Assembly: GCF_036370855.1 (NCBI RefSeq)
Contig: NC_088112.1
Location: forward strand, 17,786,469-17,850,468
Length of the DNA stretch: 64,000 nucleotides
Reading direction: 5' to 3'
Origin: Dromaius novaehollandiae
Lineage: Eukaryota > Chordata > Aves > Casuariiformes > Dromaiidae
The translations under genes and the position numbers were made by a program. A model generated the notes under the pieces. That model saw nothing but the letters and a program-made list of their open reading frames with translations. It searched no databases and was not told the DNA's origin. Below, one piece after another: positions 42,633-55,789 of this stretch; the stretch's first letter is position 1, and each line of letters begins with the position of its first letter.

Positions 42633-45600
42633 ACACAGTTCTATTTTATTTCTGTTGCTCATCTGCCTTGTTAATTTGGATTGCAGCTACTTTGGTATGG
42701 GGACTGTCATTGTAAATGATACCATATCAGAGTCATGGTTTTTGTCCAGCCATGCTTAGTTGGGGTTTGACACGGTAGGACTCTGCTGTCACGGTCTCTC
42801 TGCAATATAAATGGCAACTTGTCCGTCAACAAATATTAGTGAGAGACCTGTATATGGACTCTCAGCTGCTTCTGTTTTCAAAGCATCCGCTCAGAACATT
42901 AGACCCACCACCGAGAAGGTAGCTAGGACCGGTCCTTTCTGTACCTTGGACCAGACCTGGGAAAACAGCCTCTACTCAGCAGCTTACAAGGCATGGTAAG
43001 GACCCCTTTGTAACCCAGAAACCACAAAGTGTAGTTAGATCAGGTAAGATGGAAAACACTGATGGCAGAGCAAGGTATCAACCAGGATACTAATCCCAGT
43101 ATACTTATTTTACAAGACATGAGGCAAGATCTTTAACAGCTCTGCTTAATCTCAGACCTGCCCACTCCAGCAGAGCTGTGCTCCCCAACCTGCAGTGAGC
43201 ACTGACTTAAAGGAGTGCGGCTTCTGCTAAAAACTCACCAGTAGCTCTAAAAGCTTTCATGTTTGGACACTTAGCCGTAGGGCCTGCTGTCTCTAATGCT
43301 GTTCTGGTCGAGATTTTGACTTAATGTGTCATCACCGCAGCTGATGGTACTGCCTGCACTAGCCCTGTGGAGCAGCCGCAGTAGCTTCCTATGGATTAGC
43401 TGAGCTGTCCCAAGAAAGCAAAGGGAAGCACAGATGATCTGGGAGAAGAAAATAGTGTTTCTTCAGTGTGCAGTTCTCGGTGCACTTTAATGGCAGCTGG
43501 ACACGGCACCCTCCGTGCAGAGGGCACCATGTGCTGAGCATTACGCTTTGTACAAACAAACTGCTCCGACTCATCCTGCCTGTAAAGCGAGAGTGATGCC
43601 GGGGGAATTCCAGAGATATTAAAGAGCTGCAGCAGCCAACGCAGCTGGATTATGGCTTTCGGCTCTCAGTAAGAATGAGCTGTGGCATTGGCTCTTGCTC
43701 TTGTGTTTTTACGATGATGGAGAGAGAAGCAGGGAGCTGACACCCTGATGTTTTTCTTTTTCAATTTTTCCATGATAGCAAATTTGAATCCCTGGCTTTC
43801 TTAGGGGATGAGAGTCACAAGCATTTGCTTCAGTGAAAAGTGGGGCTGTTGAGTCCTGTGCCAGATTGATCCTAAAGGGTAAACCTCTATCAGAAGAATT
43901 ATTGGTTCAAGAATAAACCTCTGATGTGAGGCACTGCATAATCACAAAGGAAGAAGATGGTTTTTGGCTTGAAGAGCACCAGTTCTGTAGTCAGCTGCAG
44001 CTGTTCTAGCTGCAGAAAAGATCATATTAAATACAATGTCTGTTTCTACTAATAAAACTTAATGCTTTTTCAACAATGCAAACTTTAATGTGTATGGAAG
44101 TGCCTTTTAACTGGTTATAATGATGAAGTGCAAAGAATCATCCAAAATTTTTCTGTTTACTTCTATAATATAAACAGCTTTATTCAGTAGTTCCTGCATG
44201 GGGTTTTCAAGATTTTTATCTGACAACACAAATCCACATACGGCTCAGAAAAGTGTTGGCATGCACTTGTGTGAAGGTGGTTATTGTTTTTTTTTTTTAA
44301 AAAAGAACTGTATGACAGACATCTTGTTATTTAAAAAAATCCTTTTTCTTTCAAAGAAACTTCTTCTGTCATTTTTCAAAGCTAATTTGAAATTAGAGAA
44401 GAACTTTTAAAATATAGCTAACAGGGAAAACGTAAGTGTCTCAATGTCCCCCTTCCCAGTGTTTCCTGAGAGCCATGCATCATTTTAATATAGGAGACAT
44501 CTCCGATTTCCCATTTGTCTTTGAAATTACTTGGATAGGATATTTGTTCTGTTTGCCTGACAATGTGAAGAATGCATTTTAGCAACGTCTTTCTGCAGTA
44601 TCATATTCAAGGAAGGAAGAGAAACTGTGAGTGAGAAAGGCAGCTTAGGATAACTGCAGTATCAGAGAGCTTGTGGTCAGCAAGACGAGTTTGGGGGCAC
44701 TGGGAAGTGCCATTGCCGTATACATGCAAATAGGTCTCATTTTCCAGCTGAGAATGGGCAGCAAATTAATACCAAAATTTGGGGGGGATATTTGCTTGTG
44801 GTGACAAGGAAAACTTTGGGAGCAAGTTCCAGAAGCTCAGGAAAACATTTGGAGCTTCTTAAAATGGTTTAATGTTGGCAGCATGACTCTTCACAGCTAG
44901 CTTAATAGCTTTCCCTTGTAGCCTGTCTGTGGTGGTCTCCCTTGAGTTTGTGGGGGTTTTTTTTTCACTTCTGCTAAGGTGAACAGACCTTGGCGACTAG
45001 GAGGTGCTGACAGGCAAAGGATATACTTGGATTTATACTTATGCAGAATAGTCCTCTAAGAGGACACTGAGCTAGAAAATGAAGCTGATCACAATATTAA
45101 GATTTGGTTTAAAAAAAAAAAAAATGCCATGTGTTCTAAATGACAATTCCAGTTTTACCAGGAGGTTCTTGATATCCAAGGCAGACAGCATCTCATGCCA
45201 ATCTTTACATCTCCCTTGTCAAGCCTTTTTCCTTCTCCCATCTCCTGGTTGTGACACTGATTGCCAAAATAAGACTAGCTGGTGTTTTTGTAGGACTAAG
45301 AAGGTTAAACTGACACTTGGTCCCTCTCTGAATGCTGATGATTCATAGCTGTCAGCCCCGAACAAGTGGCTTCAGTAGTCATAATCTTTCTGGCCACCAA
45401 ATCAATCACCTCTTTGAGAGGCAGAAAATGATTTATTTAGGAGATAAGAATCTTCTAAAGCAGCCTAATCTTTTTTCATTTTTTAGGGAATTTAAATTCT
45501 CTGCTTCCCTTACACAGAAGTGTTTTAAAGGAACATCTTCCAGTCTTTTTGCACTTCCTTCATTGTAAAGTCAGAGAAGAACAAAAGTTTGCTAAAGGCA

Positions 45601-47204
45601 TCCTACAAAAGTAAAGCCAATTAAATCAGGCCAAGTTTGGGGTGGGGGAAAGTGGCTTTCTGTCAGGTGCATAAGGACATTGTTTCTACATAGTAGCTTA
45701 TTTTTACCATGCAAACATGACTTTCCTGCACAATTCTTCTGTGCTGAATTAAGCTTAGTCTAAAAATCCAACCAGGATGGCTTTTTTTCCCTAAAGAGCC
45801 AAAAATGTTAAATGGAGAGCAGAGTATCTGACTTCATTTACGCAGTGGCTTCATCCCTTTCTGAAAGGCTTCATGCCATAGGCCTGTAAGTGCAAAATGT
45901 GCAAATGCTGCTCTTTGAAGCACCCTGCACTTGAAAGACATCACCAGCAGGGAAGGGTTCCCTTCCTAAAAGCCTAATAAAGATTATTCAAGTGCTGTCT
46001 CATAACTTTGGAAGCAGGGATTGTTCTTGGCTAATTCCCAAGTAGGGCAAAGACCATGACAGTAAGGAGGGATGGAAGGTGGGCAGCACTGCATGGCTGG
46101 AAACCTCCAACGTTCAGGTGGGACTTGCAATGTTGATGATGGTTGAGGCTGCATTTTTTGTGGCTATCTCCTAATTTTGATCCCCTACACCAAAGGCAGC
46201 TGTATCAGCTCCCAGGTGATTTGCCTTACCTCCAAATTTATTAATTGTCCGCAAGTTTCTGGATCTTGTGCTTTTGTGCCTTTGCCTGGATCACTTCATG
46301 GTTGAGGTGTCTGTGTAGGCTCTTAGAGAAGCACAAATCTTTCTTCATTCGAGTTACCTTGGACTTGTAACGGCATTTCCCACTTATGCTGTAACTTGTT
46401 AGGCCTCCCCTGACGCTTTTACCTGCCTTGCTGCTATCCCACATCAAAGATACGTGCAGGGTCCTGACTGGATACAAGGCATGCTGTGGCGTAGTTCCCT
46501 GCAAAGTGCCGGGGGCCAGCTTCTCCCCTCCGACTCCATGCGTGGCTCCTCTTTGATCCGGCAGGAGCTGTGTGCCCAGGCACCCGGGGGAGCCGAGCGG
46601 CTTACCGGCGGTTTCCCACCGCTCCCCCCCAGTTATTACAGGAAGCAGGAGCTTTTGCAGTGTAAATGAGACATTTGAAAGCAGCTTGTCAAAAGGTTCG
46701 TTCTAATTCCGTGATGTACGTCTTGCATGTTAAAGAGGCTGCTCTTCATTAGGTACATGCCACTAGTTAGCATGCGGTGAGCTGAACCAATGGCAGGTGT
46801 CCCCTGTTGCATTTGTCCCCTGTACATTTGGATAATTAGAGCTCATCTCTGCCCTGAAAAGCTGATAGCTGGAGCTCATCTGCAGGATTAGGAGGGAACT
46901 TCTTCAATTAGGATTCTCCAGTTGTGAAACTTGACTGGTTTCGTGGAAGTTACTTGACTTCTCAGACTGAGAGCCTATGCCTGTCTGAAGGTCAGTACTT
47001 CCTATTCACCTAGAAACCCCAGCCTTTCCAAAGTCCCCTATCAAACAAAATAAATAGTGTAGCGATTCAATTCCATGAAAAGGCTGCAGGTTTTGGCCAG
47101 AGATGTTTCTGGAAACTAGTTTTTTTTCTTGCAACCAAAGTATGGTTTCCTAGTAAGCTCTATTTATTTTCTAATAGAGAAGATAGAGGAAATATGCCTA
47201 TTGC
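42633..47204. other. non-coding, mixed composition
   Basis: No gene recognised; frames are under 90 codons. Homopolymers: T12 at 44288-44299 and A13 around 45111-45124. A small GC/CpG-rich patch at 46480-46640 carries a donor-like sequence on the minus strand (CCG then GTAAGC) but no partner acceptor. 46920-46990 (GTGGAAGTTACTTGACTTCTCAGACTGAGAGCCTATGCCTG) faintly resembles MIR. 44030-44170 is AT-rich and plain. Confidence 0.4.
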
Positions 47205-47312
47205 TGAAAGCAAACTGACTAAATGACTTCCCCGGGGTCCCGCAAATACTCCATGGTGGAAGCCGCATTGAATTTTACTCTCCTGAACATTAGTGGGGCC
47301 TTAACCACAGAA
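47205..47312 (-). mobile_element. MIR-type CORE-SINE fragment
   Basis: GACTAAATGACTTCCCCGGGGTCCCGCAAATAC, GTGGAAGCCGCATTGAATTTTACTCTCCTGAAC and TAGTGGGGCCTTAACCAC follow the antisense MIR order AAGTGACTTGCCCAAGGTCACACAG, GTGGAGCCGGGATTGAACCCAGGTCTCCTGA and AGTGCCTTAACCAC. The landmark order and spacing are well kept. Confidence 0.68.
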
Positions 47313-50300
47313 TGATCTTGGCCTCTCTGTACGTTAATGTAGTCTCAGTTAAATGCTGACTGTCTTAAGTCTCTGAAGGTACAAGCAGAGCTCTAGCTTG
47401 AAAAAAAATGCTGGAATCACTGAAATGATTCCATTTTTAGAATTATTAATATTAACCATTTAAAGAAAAAATTCCCTGTTTTAAAGGAATAGCTTTAAAA
47501 AAAAGTACTTTTTTGAAGGACAAATGTTTATCTCAATGTGGATTTCTTTTTCCCCTTAGTCACTCAATAACCAGACTGCTGGGAATCATTTTCATGAAAA
47601 CTACTTTGACTCTTACTCCAAATCTTTCACCTACAAGTTGCTAATGAATTTAAGCTCAAGTGCAGTTAAAATGTAAGAGTTTGACTAGCAAAGGGATTGA
47701 AAGTAATCATTTTCCTTCTTCCTCTTCCCTCTCTAGGCACTTGTTAAGAAATGTTTGAATGAGCAGAAGTGTTAAGGGACTGAAAGCTTGTTAAAAAAGC
47801 GGAGGGGCTGCAGTCGGAGGAGAGGCAAAGAAGAAAGCGAGGCAGGAATCTGAAGAAACTTCCTTTCCAAGGAAGATTAAAAGCATTTCAATGTGGAAAA
47901 AAACCTGCTTTCAGATCTTCTTGTTGCACACTTAAAATTAAATGGGCTAGAAAATTTGTTTGGCTGCCTCTATGAGCATTGATCTTTTATGTCCACATCA
48001 GGATACTGGACTTGGTGTGCACATGCCCAGGCCGACTGTAACCCGCTAATGACTGTCACTGCAGCAACAGGGGGTCCTGAGCGAACTGAGAAACCCAGCC
48101 TGGGCAGACTTACAGCTGTTGCATGCTGAATACACACTGCAACAAATAGTTATCAGCTTTTAAGTTAGCCAGGTTCAGGCTACATCTTCTGAATTATGAT
48201 ATTGCAGACAGACTGAAATATTAACAATGAGCAGAAATGTCAACTCAAAAAAATGAGAAATGTGTAGATTAATGTTGTCTGTATAATTCCAAGTCTCTTT
48301 TTTTTCCCCCATCACCTCTTCAAATCAATTTTGAATTTCCAAAAAGAACTTTTTTTTGACCAGATCTTGTAACTGCCTTTCACTTCTTTACTGCAGCTAT
48401 GAACCTTCTGCCTCTTGTGTTGTCTTTTAGTCTTCATGATCTTTTTCCTCATTTTCCTTCTAGCTGCAATGTCGTAGTGATAACTCCAAGGAGTGTGGGA
48501 CCTTACTCACTGCAATGGAGGGAACACTTGTGACCAGGGTGGTATGCTAGTGATAGAACACATTTCTATGTATCTTTTCAAAACAAGCTCCTAAAACCAT
48601 CATGAACACATGTGGCTTGCATCCTTGTTCCATGAGGATTTATCAGCAAGTCCAGACAGGTTGAAAAGAGATTTGCAAATATCTTCATGGATCAAAATAG
48701 TGTTCCTTCTGTATTTTCTTTTGATGGACAATGCTCTTTTTTTTTTTTTGAAGTCTGCCTTGTTTAAGCTTTTGCAGTTTTTGTATCTCAGTGGAGCTAA
48801 TGATTTCCGCATAAAACTCCACCTTGAAACAGTATTTGCCATTCATCCACCATGCTCTTACTTAAATTTTGGCCATTGATAGAGGAAGAAACAAACAGTG
48901 AGCACTGACAATTTGAAGTGAATAACCTCCTGGATGAGATTTGATTAACGTCTAGGAATAATGGATGCATTCATCGGGATTGGTTTATGAGCCAAAAACA
49001 GGATAAATTCTTTGAATAACTAACTTGTGGTCAGTGTTTCATCCAGTTCTGCTAAGGACATTTTGTATGTAAAAGCCTTCTCTTTCCTCAATAATTCACC
49101 AGCTTCTGTATTGCTCAATAACCACTGCGCAGCTCTGGTTAGGAATCTTCAGGCCTGGCTTCTCCTAGCTCTTCTGATTTTGAATATCATGGATCCCTGC
49201 AGTCTTCTTAAATGCTGTAACCTATGGGGTCAAACCAACTTAAATAAGAAGGGCAATGTCAGCCAGCAGTATGAGCTGTGTTGTTGTGGTACTTGCTGGC
49301 TTGGGTAGAGGGTGAGTTTGCACGCATCTAGGAGCATGCAGCTCGGACCCACGGGGCACAGCCCCAGGATGAAGCAGTGCTTAAGAACGAAGCCTGCAGC
49401 TGGCATATCACAGTAACTGCAAGGGTGTGGGCGAACATCAGCTACCAGGTTTCCCTGCTGGTCATCTCAAACAAGAAGCAGTTTCTGTTTGTCTGCCAAG
49501 ACTGACACAAGTGCAAGTGATTGGTATGTCTCTGTGCATTTGTTTACCAGAGTTTACCAAAGTCTGGGGCAGTAGGTCCAGAGCTGACAGAGCTCTGTGA
49601 GTGATGCCAGAGGCTGTGGGAAGGAAGATGACCATGGCTAGACCTGCCATCTCTCTCAGGAATTCCTATGGTCTTACTTTCTACAAAATAAGTGGCAGTT
49701 GGTCCAACCTACTGGTGCCAAAAAGGATAGGACTGTTTGGCCTCTCCCCTATTCCCTTCTGCTTGCTCTATGCACTTTATGTTGGATATGATGTTTGTTG
49801 GACCTTGCACTGAGCCAAATCTATTTGTTAACCCAGCAGAAAACTATCCTCCCAAAACCGAAAAACTCTGTTTTTCTGGATTGGCACGCAGTTGGCGCAC
49901 CACATGAGGTGATAAATGCCAGAGCTGAAGCAAGGCAGAGAGCAGGACCTTCTGCCCTCTTTGGTGCTGAGCTGTGAGAACATCTCAGCTGTGGTGTGTA
50001 ATCCACCCTTAGTTGTTGCCTTCCCCGGGAAGTACAGTTAACAAGGCAGATTTGGTTACTCTCAAGTGTCTACATTTTTTGTGAGGTTATTATAAGCTAA
50101 TGGCAATCTGTGGAGCAGAGCCATCCTATGCTGAAAACAGATCCACCCTGAATTTCTGGAGAGGGGCAAATACACCTCTGATTTTTGCAAAACCAGGCTT
50201 GTGTGTGCAGCATTAGTTTTAGCCTCTACAGGCGTGGAGAGGAATGAAAGCTTTCAATTAGATTACATGTGATTAAAGACACTGCTGCTGTTAGTGAGTA

Positions 50301-50764
50301 TGGATTAGGAGAATAGGTTTAAGAGTTTGATGCTGAAGGGGACTTAAAATTATTTGTGGACTACAGACTTAGTCATTCAGCTGTAAGCCTTTGGGGCCCT
50401 GAGAAGCCCCTGTTTCATTTCACAGTGCAATGTGATGGGAAAGTCTGTTTACAAATGCCTAAAGTTCTGGGGAAGGGACTTAGTGGGAATGTTTGTCTTA
50501 GACTTTTTGTATTATTCAGATATGCTCTGGGTTAGTTTTGACTTTAAGCCAGGAATTTGCCCCAACTCTACTCTTGTTTGAAATTCAAGGTTAAATTCTG
50601 CAAGCACTAGTACAGATGGAACTGGTGCCACTGAACTCCTGCAGAGGATGTGGGGGTGTGGGGGGCACATGGACTGAGCTGAGCTGCCTCCCCATCCCAC
50701 CTGGTCCAAATATATGGACCATATATCCTCCATACAAAGAGACTGCTCTGGGGTTACCCACTGC
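47313..50764. other. non-coding, no clear gene
   Basis: GGAATCA/TGATTCC (47413-47432) and TTAATATTAA near 47447 are small dyads. A strong acceptor-like tract (TTCCTTCTTCCTCTTCCCTCTCTAG) ends near 47735, but no donor follows within a few hundred bases. T-rich runs occur at 48299-48306 and 48738-48750. ATATATGG-A-CCATATAT at 50710-50726 is a perfect 17-bp palindrome. 50534-50600 has phrases like GGAATTTGCCCC and GGTTAAATTCTGC seen in old bird/reptile repeats, weakly. Confidence 0.4.
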
Positions 50765-50767
50765 TTT

Positions 50768-50858
50768 GACCCTGTCACATACAGCTAGTCAAAGGAGACT
50801 TTTTGATCATGACTTTGAATCCAGGCCCTCAAATGAGGATACTCTGGACTTTGAGAAC
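50768..50858 (-). mobile_element. probable MIR-type SINE fragment
   Basis: GACCCTGTCACATACAGCTAGTC, TTTGAATCCAGGCCCTC and ATACTCTGGACT follow the antisense MIR series AAGGTCACACAGCTAGTAAG, TTTGAACCCAGGTCCTC and CTCCAGAGT-like text. It is diverged, but three landmarks in the right order support the call. Confidence 0.5.
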
Positions 50859-52499
50859 TCTGCAAAACCCTGGTTGCTTGACCAATGTGCAGACCCTGAT
50901 AGGCAAATTTCCAGAAATTCAGGGAATTAAAAAATAGTCTGCTATGGATTAGTGTGGCTGGCTTTAAAAATTGTAGTTGTATATTTCAAGAATTGAATTA
51001 AGCCATTTAAAGTATCAAGCCTCACTTGTATAACACTGTGGAGTTTTTCTGCCTTACAGTCTAGCTGAGATAAAATATCCCTTTTAGACGTAAGGGACAG
51101 TCTACCACATCTCCAAACCAGGTTGTTCAGCTATGAATTGTTCCTAGTCTTAAAAGCATACATAATGGTGCCTATGCTTCTAAATCATATCTGCATGTTT
51201 GAATAATCTCTTCCATAAGATTGGTTTTGTTGTGTCTAATGTGCTGAGCTCAGCCTGGATGCTGAGAAGCTGGATTGCCCAAACAGTGCATGTAGGTGCC
51301 CTGGCTTGAAACATGGCTTCTTGTCATGATGCCATATATTTTTATCTTGAGAACAAAAGATATGTACTGTCAGCTTGTTCACACATCATCTCAACCTAGT
51401 CTCTGTATTGTTGCTATAGTGTTGCTAACACAAGTGCTTGGATTAAAGTAGTAATTTTTGCTACTGCGTTCCAGTTGAGCAAGAAAATAATCCTTGTTAG
51501 TGTGTGAACAAGTACTTTTTAGCACGCAGCTGAAAGTGTTATCAAAATTCTCAATTAAAACAAACCTAAGCTGTAAATTTGAAAACCTACTCACTAGCAA
51601 AACTCATTAGCTTGTTGGTTTGTTAAATATTCCCAGGCCTAAACTCGCATCACTGGAAAGGACAATGCAAAATGGAGAGTTTTAACAAAGCCATAGGAGA
51701 GGTAGATGTCCTCCTTTCTCTTGTTAATGTATTTCCAGCACTGTTTTGCATCCTTATGACTTGAGGGAACATAGTCTGCAAAGTGCATGATTAAGCATTA
51801 TCATCATGATTCCAGAAGCTATTCTGTTACACTGAGAAATAATTCATTTTCCACCATTGTGCACATTGATCTTACTGTATGAGCTATAAACTAGAGCCTG
51901 GCACTCGCACAATAGAGGGAGAGAAGCCATAAACCAGCAATAACCTTTGTATATCCTTTTTCTTCCGCTCATGACTTTTATACTTAGTAAAGCCAAGCAG
52001 GCCCATGGACTCGAATTACAGTCTTGCAAAAGGCTTGGCAGTTTGGGTAAAACAAGGCTGTTCTGTTACTCTAAGGTGTTTTGGTTTATGGTTATGTTTT
52101 TCCGTGGGTTTGTAAGTCTTATGTTTTCCCAGAGGCACCATTTTAATTTTGAGGGCAAATCATGACCAAGGTTGGATTTGTGTGTTTAATGAGATTGCTC
52201 TAGGCATAAGTTGCTCTCTGTTAATTAAAACATTCACTTGGACTCAAAACTAAAGTGTTGGGAACGAGGGGAGCAGCAGCCCCTGGGTGTGGATGTGAGG
52301 GAGGCCTGAGGTTGGCAGGAGAGTGGAGCACTGGGGTAGAAAGAGGTGCATGAACCTTTAATCTTTTTATCCTTGCTTTTTTACTCTTCCTTTGCAGCTA
52401 CATTGTGTGCAGTGAAATGATGGCTGTGATGTCAACTGATTGACTGTTACCAGGGGCTCTCGCAGCCCGTAATCCCCAGACACAAAACTGGAGACTTAG
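50859..52499. other. non-coding, AT-rich, no clear feature
   Basis: Plain CpG-poor DNA; frames under 75 codons; no repeat recognised. 51410-51560 has loosely inverted pieces (CTAACACAAGTGCTTG versus TTGTTAGTGTGTGAACAAG) too imperfect to call. Confidence 0.45.
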
Positions 52500-52715
52500 C
52501 CCCCATTTCCCAAACAGGGAGGAATGTTTCCATTACTATGTTAATTCAATCTGTCCTATAATAGCGATACTTTAATTGCTCCTCTGTTTTCCTCAGACAT
52601 AATCCAATTCCCTTTGGCCTCTTAGTTTATCCAGACATTAATTGGGTTATTGCCTTGTAAAACAGAAGGGCAAATATATCACTTAAAATTTATCACAGAC
52701 TATTAATAAGCATGA
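52500..52715. promoter_or_regulatory. candidate conserved non-coding element
   Basis: Unique AT-rich sequence with ATGTTAATTCAATC, ACTTTAATTGCTCC, GACATAATCCAATTCCC, CAGACATTAATTGGG and CTATTAATAAGC in 200 bases, plus a CCTTTGG. No repeats, no frame. It directly abuts the old palindromic repeat at 52720, so the real boundary may lie slightly either side of it. Confidence 0.35.
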
Positions 52716-52719
52716 CTGA

Positions 52720-52815
52720 GATTTTTAAAGTGCCCTAATGCAATTAGGAGCGAGGCTCCCAAGATTTCAGTGGGATCTGGGTGCCTTCCTCTGTCACACC
52801 TCCTTGGAAATTCCC
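52720..52815. mobile_element. ancient palindromic amniote repeat
   Basis: GATTTTTAAAGTGCCCTAATG, CAATTAGGAGCGAGGCTCCCAAGATTTCAGTGGGATCTGGGTGCC and CTTGGAAATTCCC reproduce the layout of a repeat common in bird, crocodilian and turtle genomes. There, GATTTTCAAAGGCACCTAAG ... TTAGGCGCCCAACTCCCATTGA ... TTTGAAAATCCC forms an imperfect palindrome of about 100 bp, like a non-autonomous DNA transposon. The first and last dozen bases are the decayed terminal inverted repeats. I do not know its database name. Confidence 0.6.
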
Positions 52816-55789
52816 AGCTCTGACACGTAAGGAAAACTATATTCCTTTGCTGTATTTTGAGCACTGCGGTTTCTCCTTTTCAGCCTGAATTCCTGATGCT
52901 ACCTGCAGCCTTTAATCTTGTAAATATGCTTTTGATTTAATCTAGTAAAATTCCTTTTGATTTCCTTGATTAAGGATTGCAGGATCAAAGTCTTTGAAGT
53001 ACAGCTGGAAGCATCAAAGTATAAAGAAAGCAGAGATGGGGAAGGGTTTTGGGGAACTGGTAGTGGGACATCTAGCCTTTCATGTTTTAGGACTCCAGCC
53101 CATGTCAGAAGTGACTTCACACTTCTTCAGTCTTGTGGCTGCTGGACTGGTGGCCATACCCCAGAAATCTGATAGGGCTTCTGAGTAACATCCTTGCTCA
53201 GCAAACTCGCAAAGTGCAGAAGATGCCCCATGTCCCCACAAGGGCTTGCCATGAAAAGGTGCTGACGCTGGCATGGCCAGTTGTATGCTTGCTCTCCCAC
53301 AGACAATCTTGGTGCGTAGAGTCCTGACTCCATCCCATTTCATGGACACTTCTGGCCTGTGAGTTTTTATTACCGATGTCAAGGAACACTGGACCAGGCT
53401 AGTAGCATTGGAGATTATTAGAAGAAACCTAGTGTGAGAATGGCTCTAATTCATCTTCCCTGTAGCAGTGCAGGGAAACACCAGGACTAAGCACACTGGG
53501 GAGCTCTTTTACCTGCTTCCTGGCTGTTTCAAGCACCACGCATGTGTCAATGTGTAGTCACGAGTTATATTCATCCATAATCAGGACTGTACAGCCTGTG
53601 ACTTGAGATGGCCTTTCTTGAAGACAACAGGGGTTGCAGCAGAAAGGGAGATGGCTGCTGCATCCTTCCAACAGTTTCTAGTGATAACAGTATTGGGCAA
53701 CAACGAACAAAGAAACACTACTACTACAAAGCATTCATAAAGGAAATGCCTGGGCTGAACTAAGCCCTCTTTACTGTTACTTATTTGGGGTGTGAATCAA
53801 CCAGCATAAAAACAAATAGTACATGATCAAAGGATGAATACTAATGATAAGAATATTAAGTCATGAGATATCTCTTTCATACCAGCACAGGTATTATAAC
53901 GATGCCCTACCCATATAATATTTGTTTAGTGCCAACGATCGATTTTCTTGGAACTAGCAAGGAAGAAATGAGAACTGCATAAGCAACACACACTTTGTAC
54001 TCTCTCTTCCTATAAAACATGCAGTGAATAAAACTGACAGGGATTATTTTGCTTTAAGTAGTTTTCAGATAAAAAACACTTTCCACCCAACCTTATGTAC
54101 TATAGATGCCATAATGGCCATGGAAAAGCATACATTTCATAGACCATTTCAGGAGCTGCTAAAATTAAAGCTAGAAGTAAGTTGCAGACTGGCAGAGCTG
54201 GCGATGGGAACTCCTCCAGCACAGCTCAGGCAGGGACCAAAGGCCCAGGGCTGAGCTGAAATGGAGCCCGTGGGCAGGGCCCACACAAAGGGAAGGCCAA
54301 GGGTGCATAAATGCAGTGTTAGATTCCTGTAGTAGTTGCCCTTGACCTGCAATGTGTTGTACATGTTAAACCTTCATGCTTCAGGGAATAAACAAGTCTC
54401 TCATACTAGAGATTAAGAAGAGATGCACTAGGAAGGTCTACTGCCTGGTGGCTGTCTGATGGCGGGTCTTGACACTTCCTCCCAAAGAGGCTGATGTTGG
54501 CTGCCATGGGATATTGGGTTGGTTAAACCATGAATCTGATGTAGTCTTTGAATACTTCCCTTCCTGAAAGGCTTTGGTTTCCAGGGAGGCAGTCCGTGCA
54601 CATGTGGTGCACCGTACAGCTGAGCCTGAAATGAAAGCAATGTCTCATTGCATGTCCCACAGCAGTCACTTAGAGATCGATGCATCACTTCTCAAAGACA
54701 CACAATTATCCAAACAGAAGCTGTAGGCTTGATGTGCACAGTGTCTCTGACCTCTGTTACACTGTCAATTGAACTACGATCATCCATCATAAAAATTTAA
54801 AATCTACAGACATACTTTGTTTGTGCCTTCAATTCTTCTGTTTCCAGGAAACACCTTTAATTTGAATAGGAAAAGTGTGGGTAATTAAATGAAGCAAAAT
54901 GTGGAACTGAAGAATGTGCTATCCAGCTGTGACTGTGCAAACTACTGCTGCTTCCTTTCTCCCCTTGGAAAAAATTAAAGGAGTAATATTCTTGTTTCAA
55001 CTCGGCGAGGGTTTCCCAAGCTCATTTTACCCGTTTACCACCATTAGTGCTGCTGGCTGGAAGCTTTCAGCTGTATGCTGATGGAGAAGGAAGCATTCAG
55101 CTGCGCGGGCTGCAGTCACGGACGACAGCTTGGGAGCACCTGAACCAGCCTGGCCCCAGCACAATACCGAACCGAATGGAGTTGGGCCAGCGTGCCTGGG
55201 AGCACGGGCTGAGCCTTTCAAAGGCAGTGATATTCGGGCAGTAGTTTCGGCAGAGTTTTTCCACGACTCAGCTGCATGCTGAACCAGCCAGCTTGTAAGG
55301 CTGAGTGGCGAGTTTCCCCTTGGGGAAGCTTCCCTGCCATTTCATTTAGAAAATAATAAAAATGAAACATGGAGATTTTTCTTTGTAGTGGTGCACTTGG
55401 AAAAGAGGGAGCTGACTGCAGTAGCACTGTTAAATGCACGCTGCCACGGGGAGGGAGATGCTGTCTCTGCTGAATTTGGGGTGGATCAGAATTCCCTCGT
55501 GGCATAGGGCAGAGCTCGGAGCTCGCTCGGAGCTTGGAGCCTGTCTAAAACAGAAATGCAGGAATACAGATCAAGCTGTAACTCTAGCAACTGCTCAATC
55601 CTGTCCTCTCATCCCCGCTCCCTATAGAAAAGCAACGTGAGTTTTGGTTTGAAGCCTGACTCTTGCTTCTCAGTGTGGCTGAGCACTCATTTCAGGTAAA
55701 TGTTGTCAGACAACCTTGTGCCACCTCTTGAGAACTTGAAAGTCTAGGGATTCATTTTATGAGATTTGTCTTTCATTGCAGCCTCTGGA
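52816..55789. other. non-coding, no clear gene
   Basis: Moderate-GC DNA with overlapping 60-100-codon frames on both strands near 52950-53390, all unrecognised. 53810-53960 is AT-rich with many ATAAT-like words. 55020-55250 and 55390-55560 are GC-richer. No interspersed repeat or strong motif is seen. Confidence 0.42.

Noticed and set aside
42367..42633. 88-codon plus-strand frame
   Set aside because: Its second half is the MIR fragment at 42.5-42.6 kb, so it is not a gene.
47697..47735. Strong polypyrimidine acceptor (CTTCCTCTTCCCTCTCTAG)
   Set aside because: No donor or open frame follows at exon-like distance. A terminal lncRNA exon cannot be excluded.
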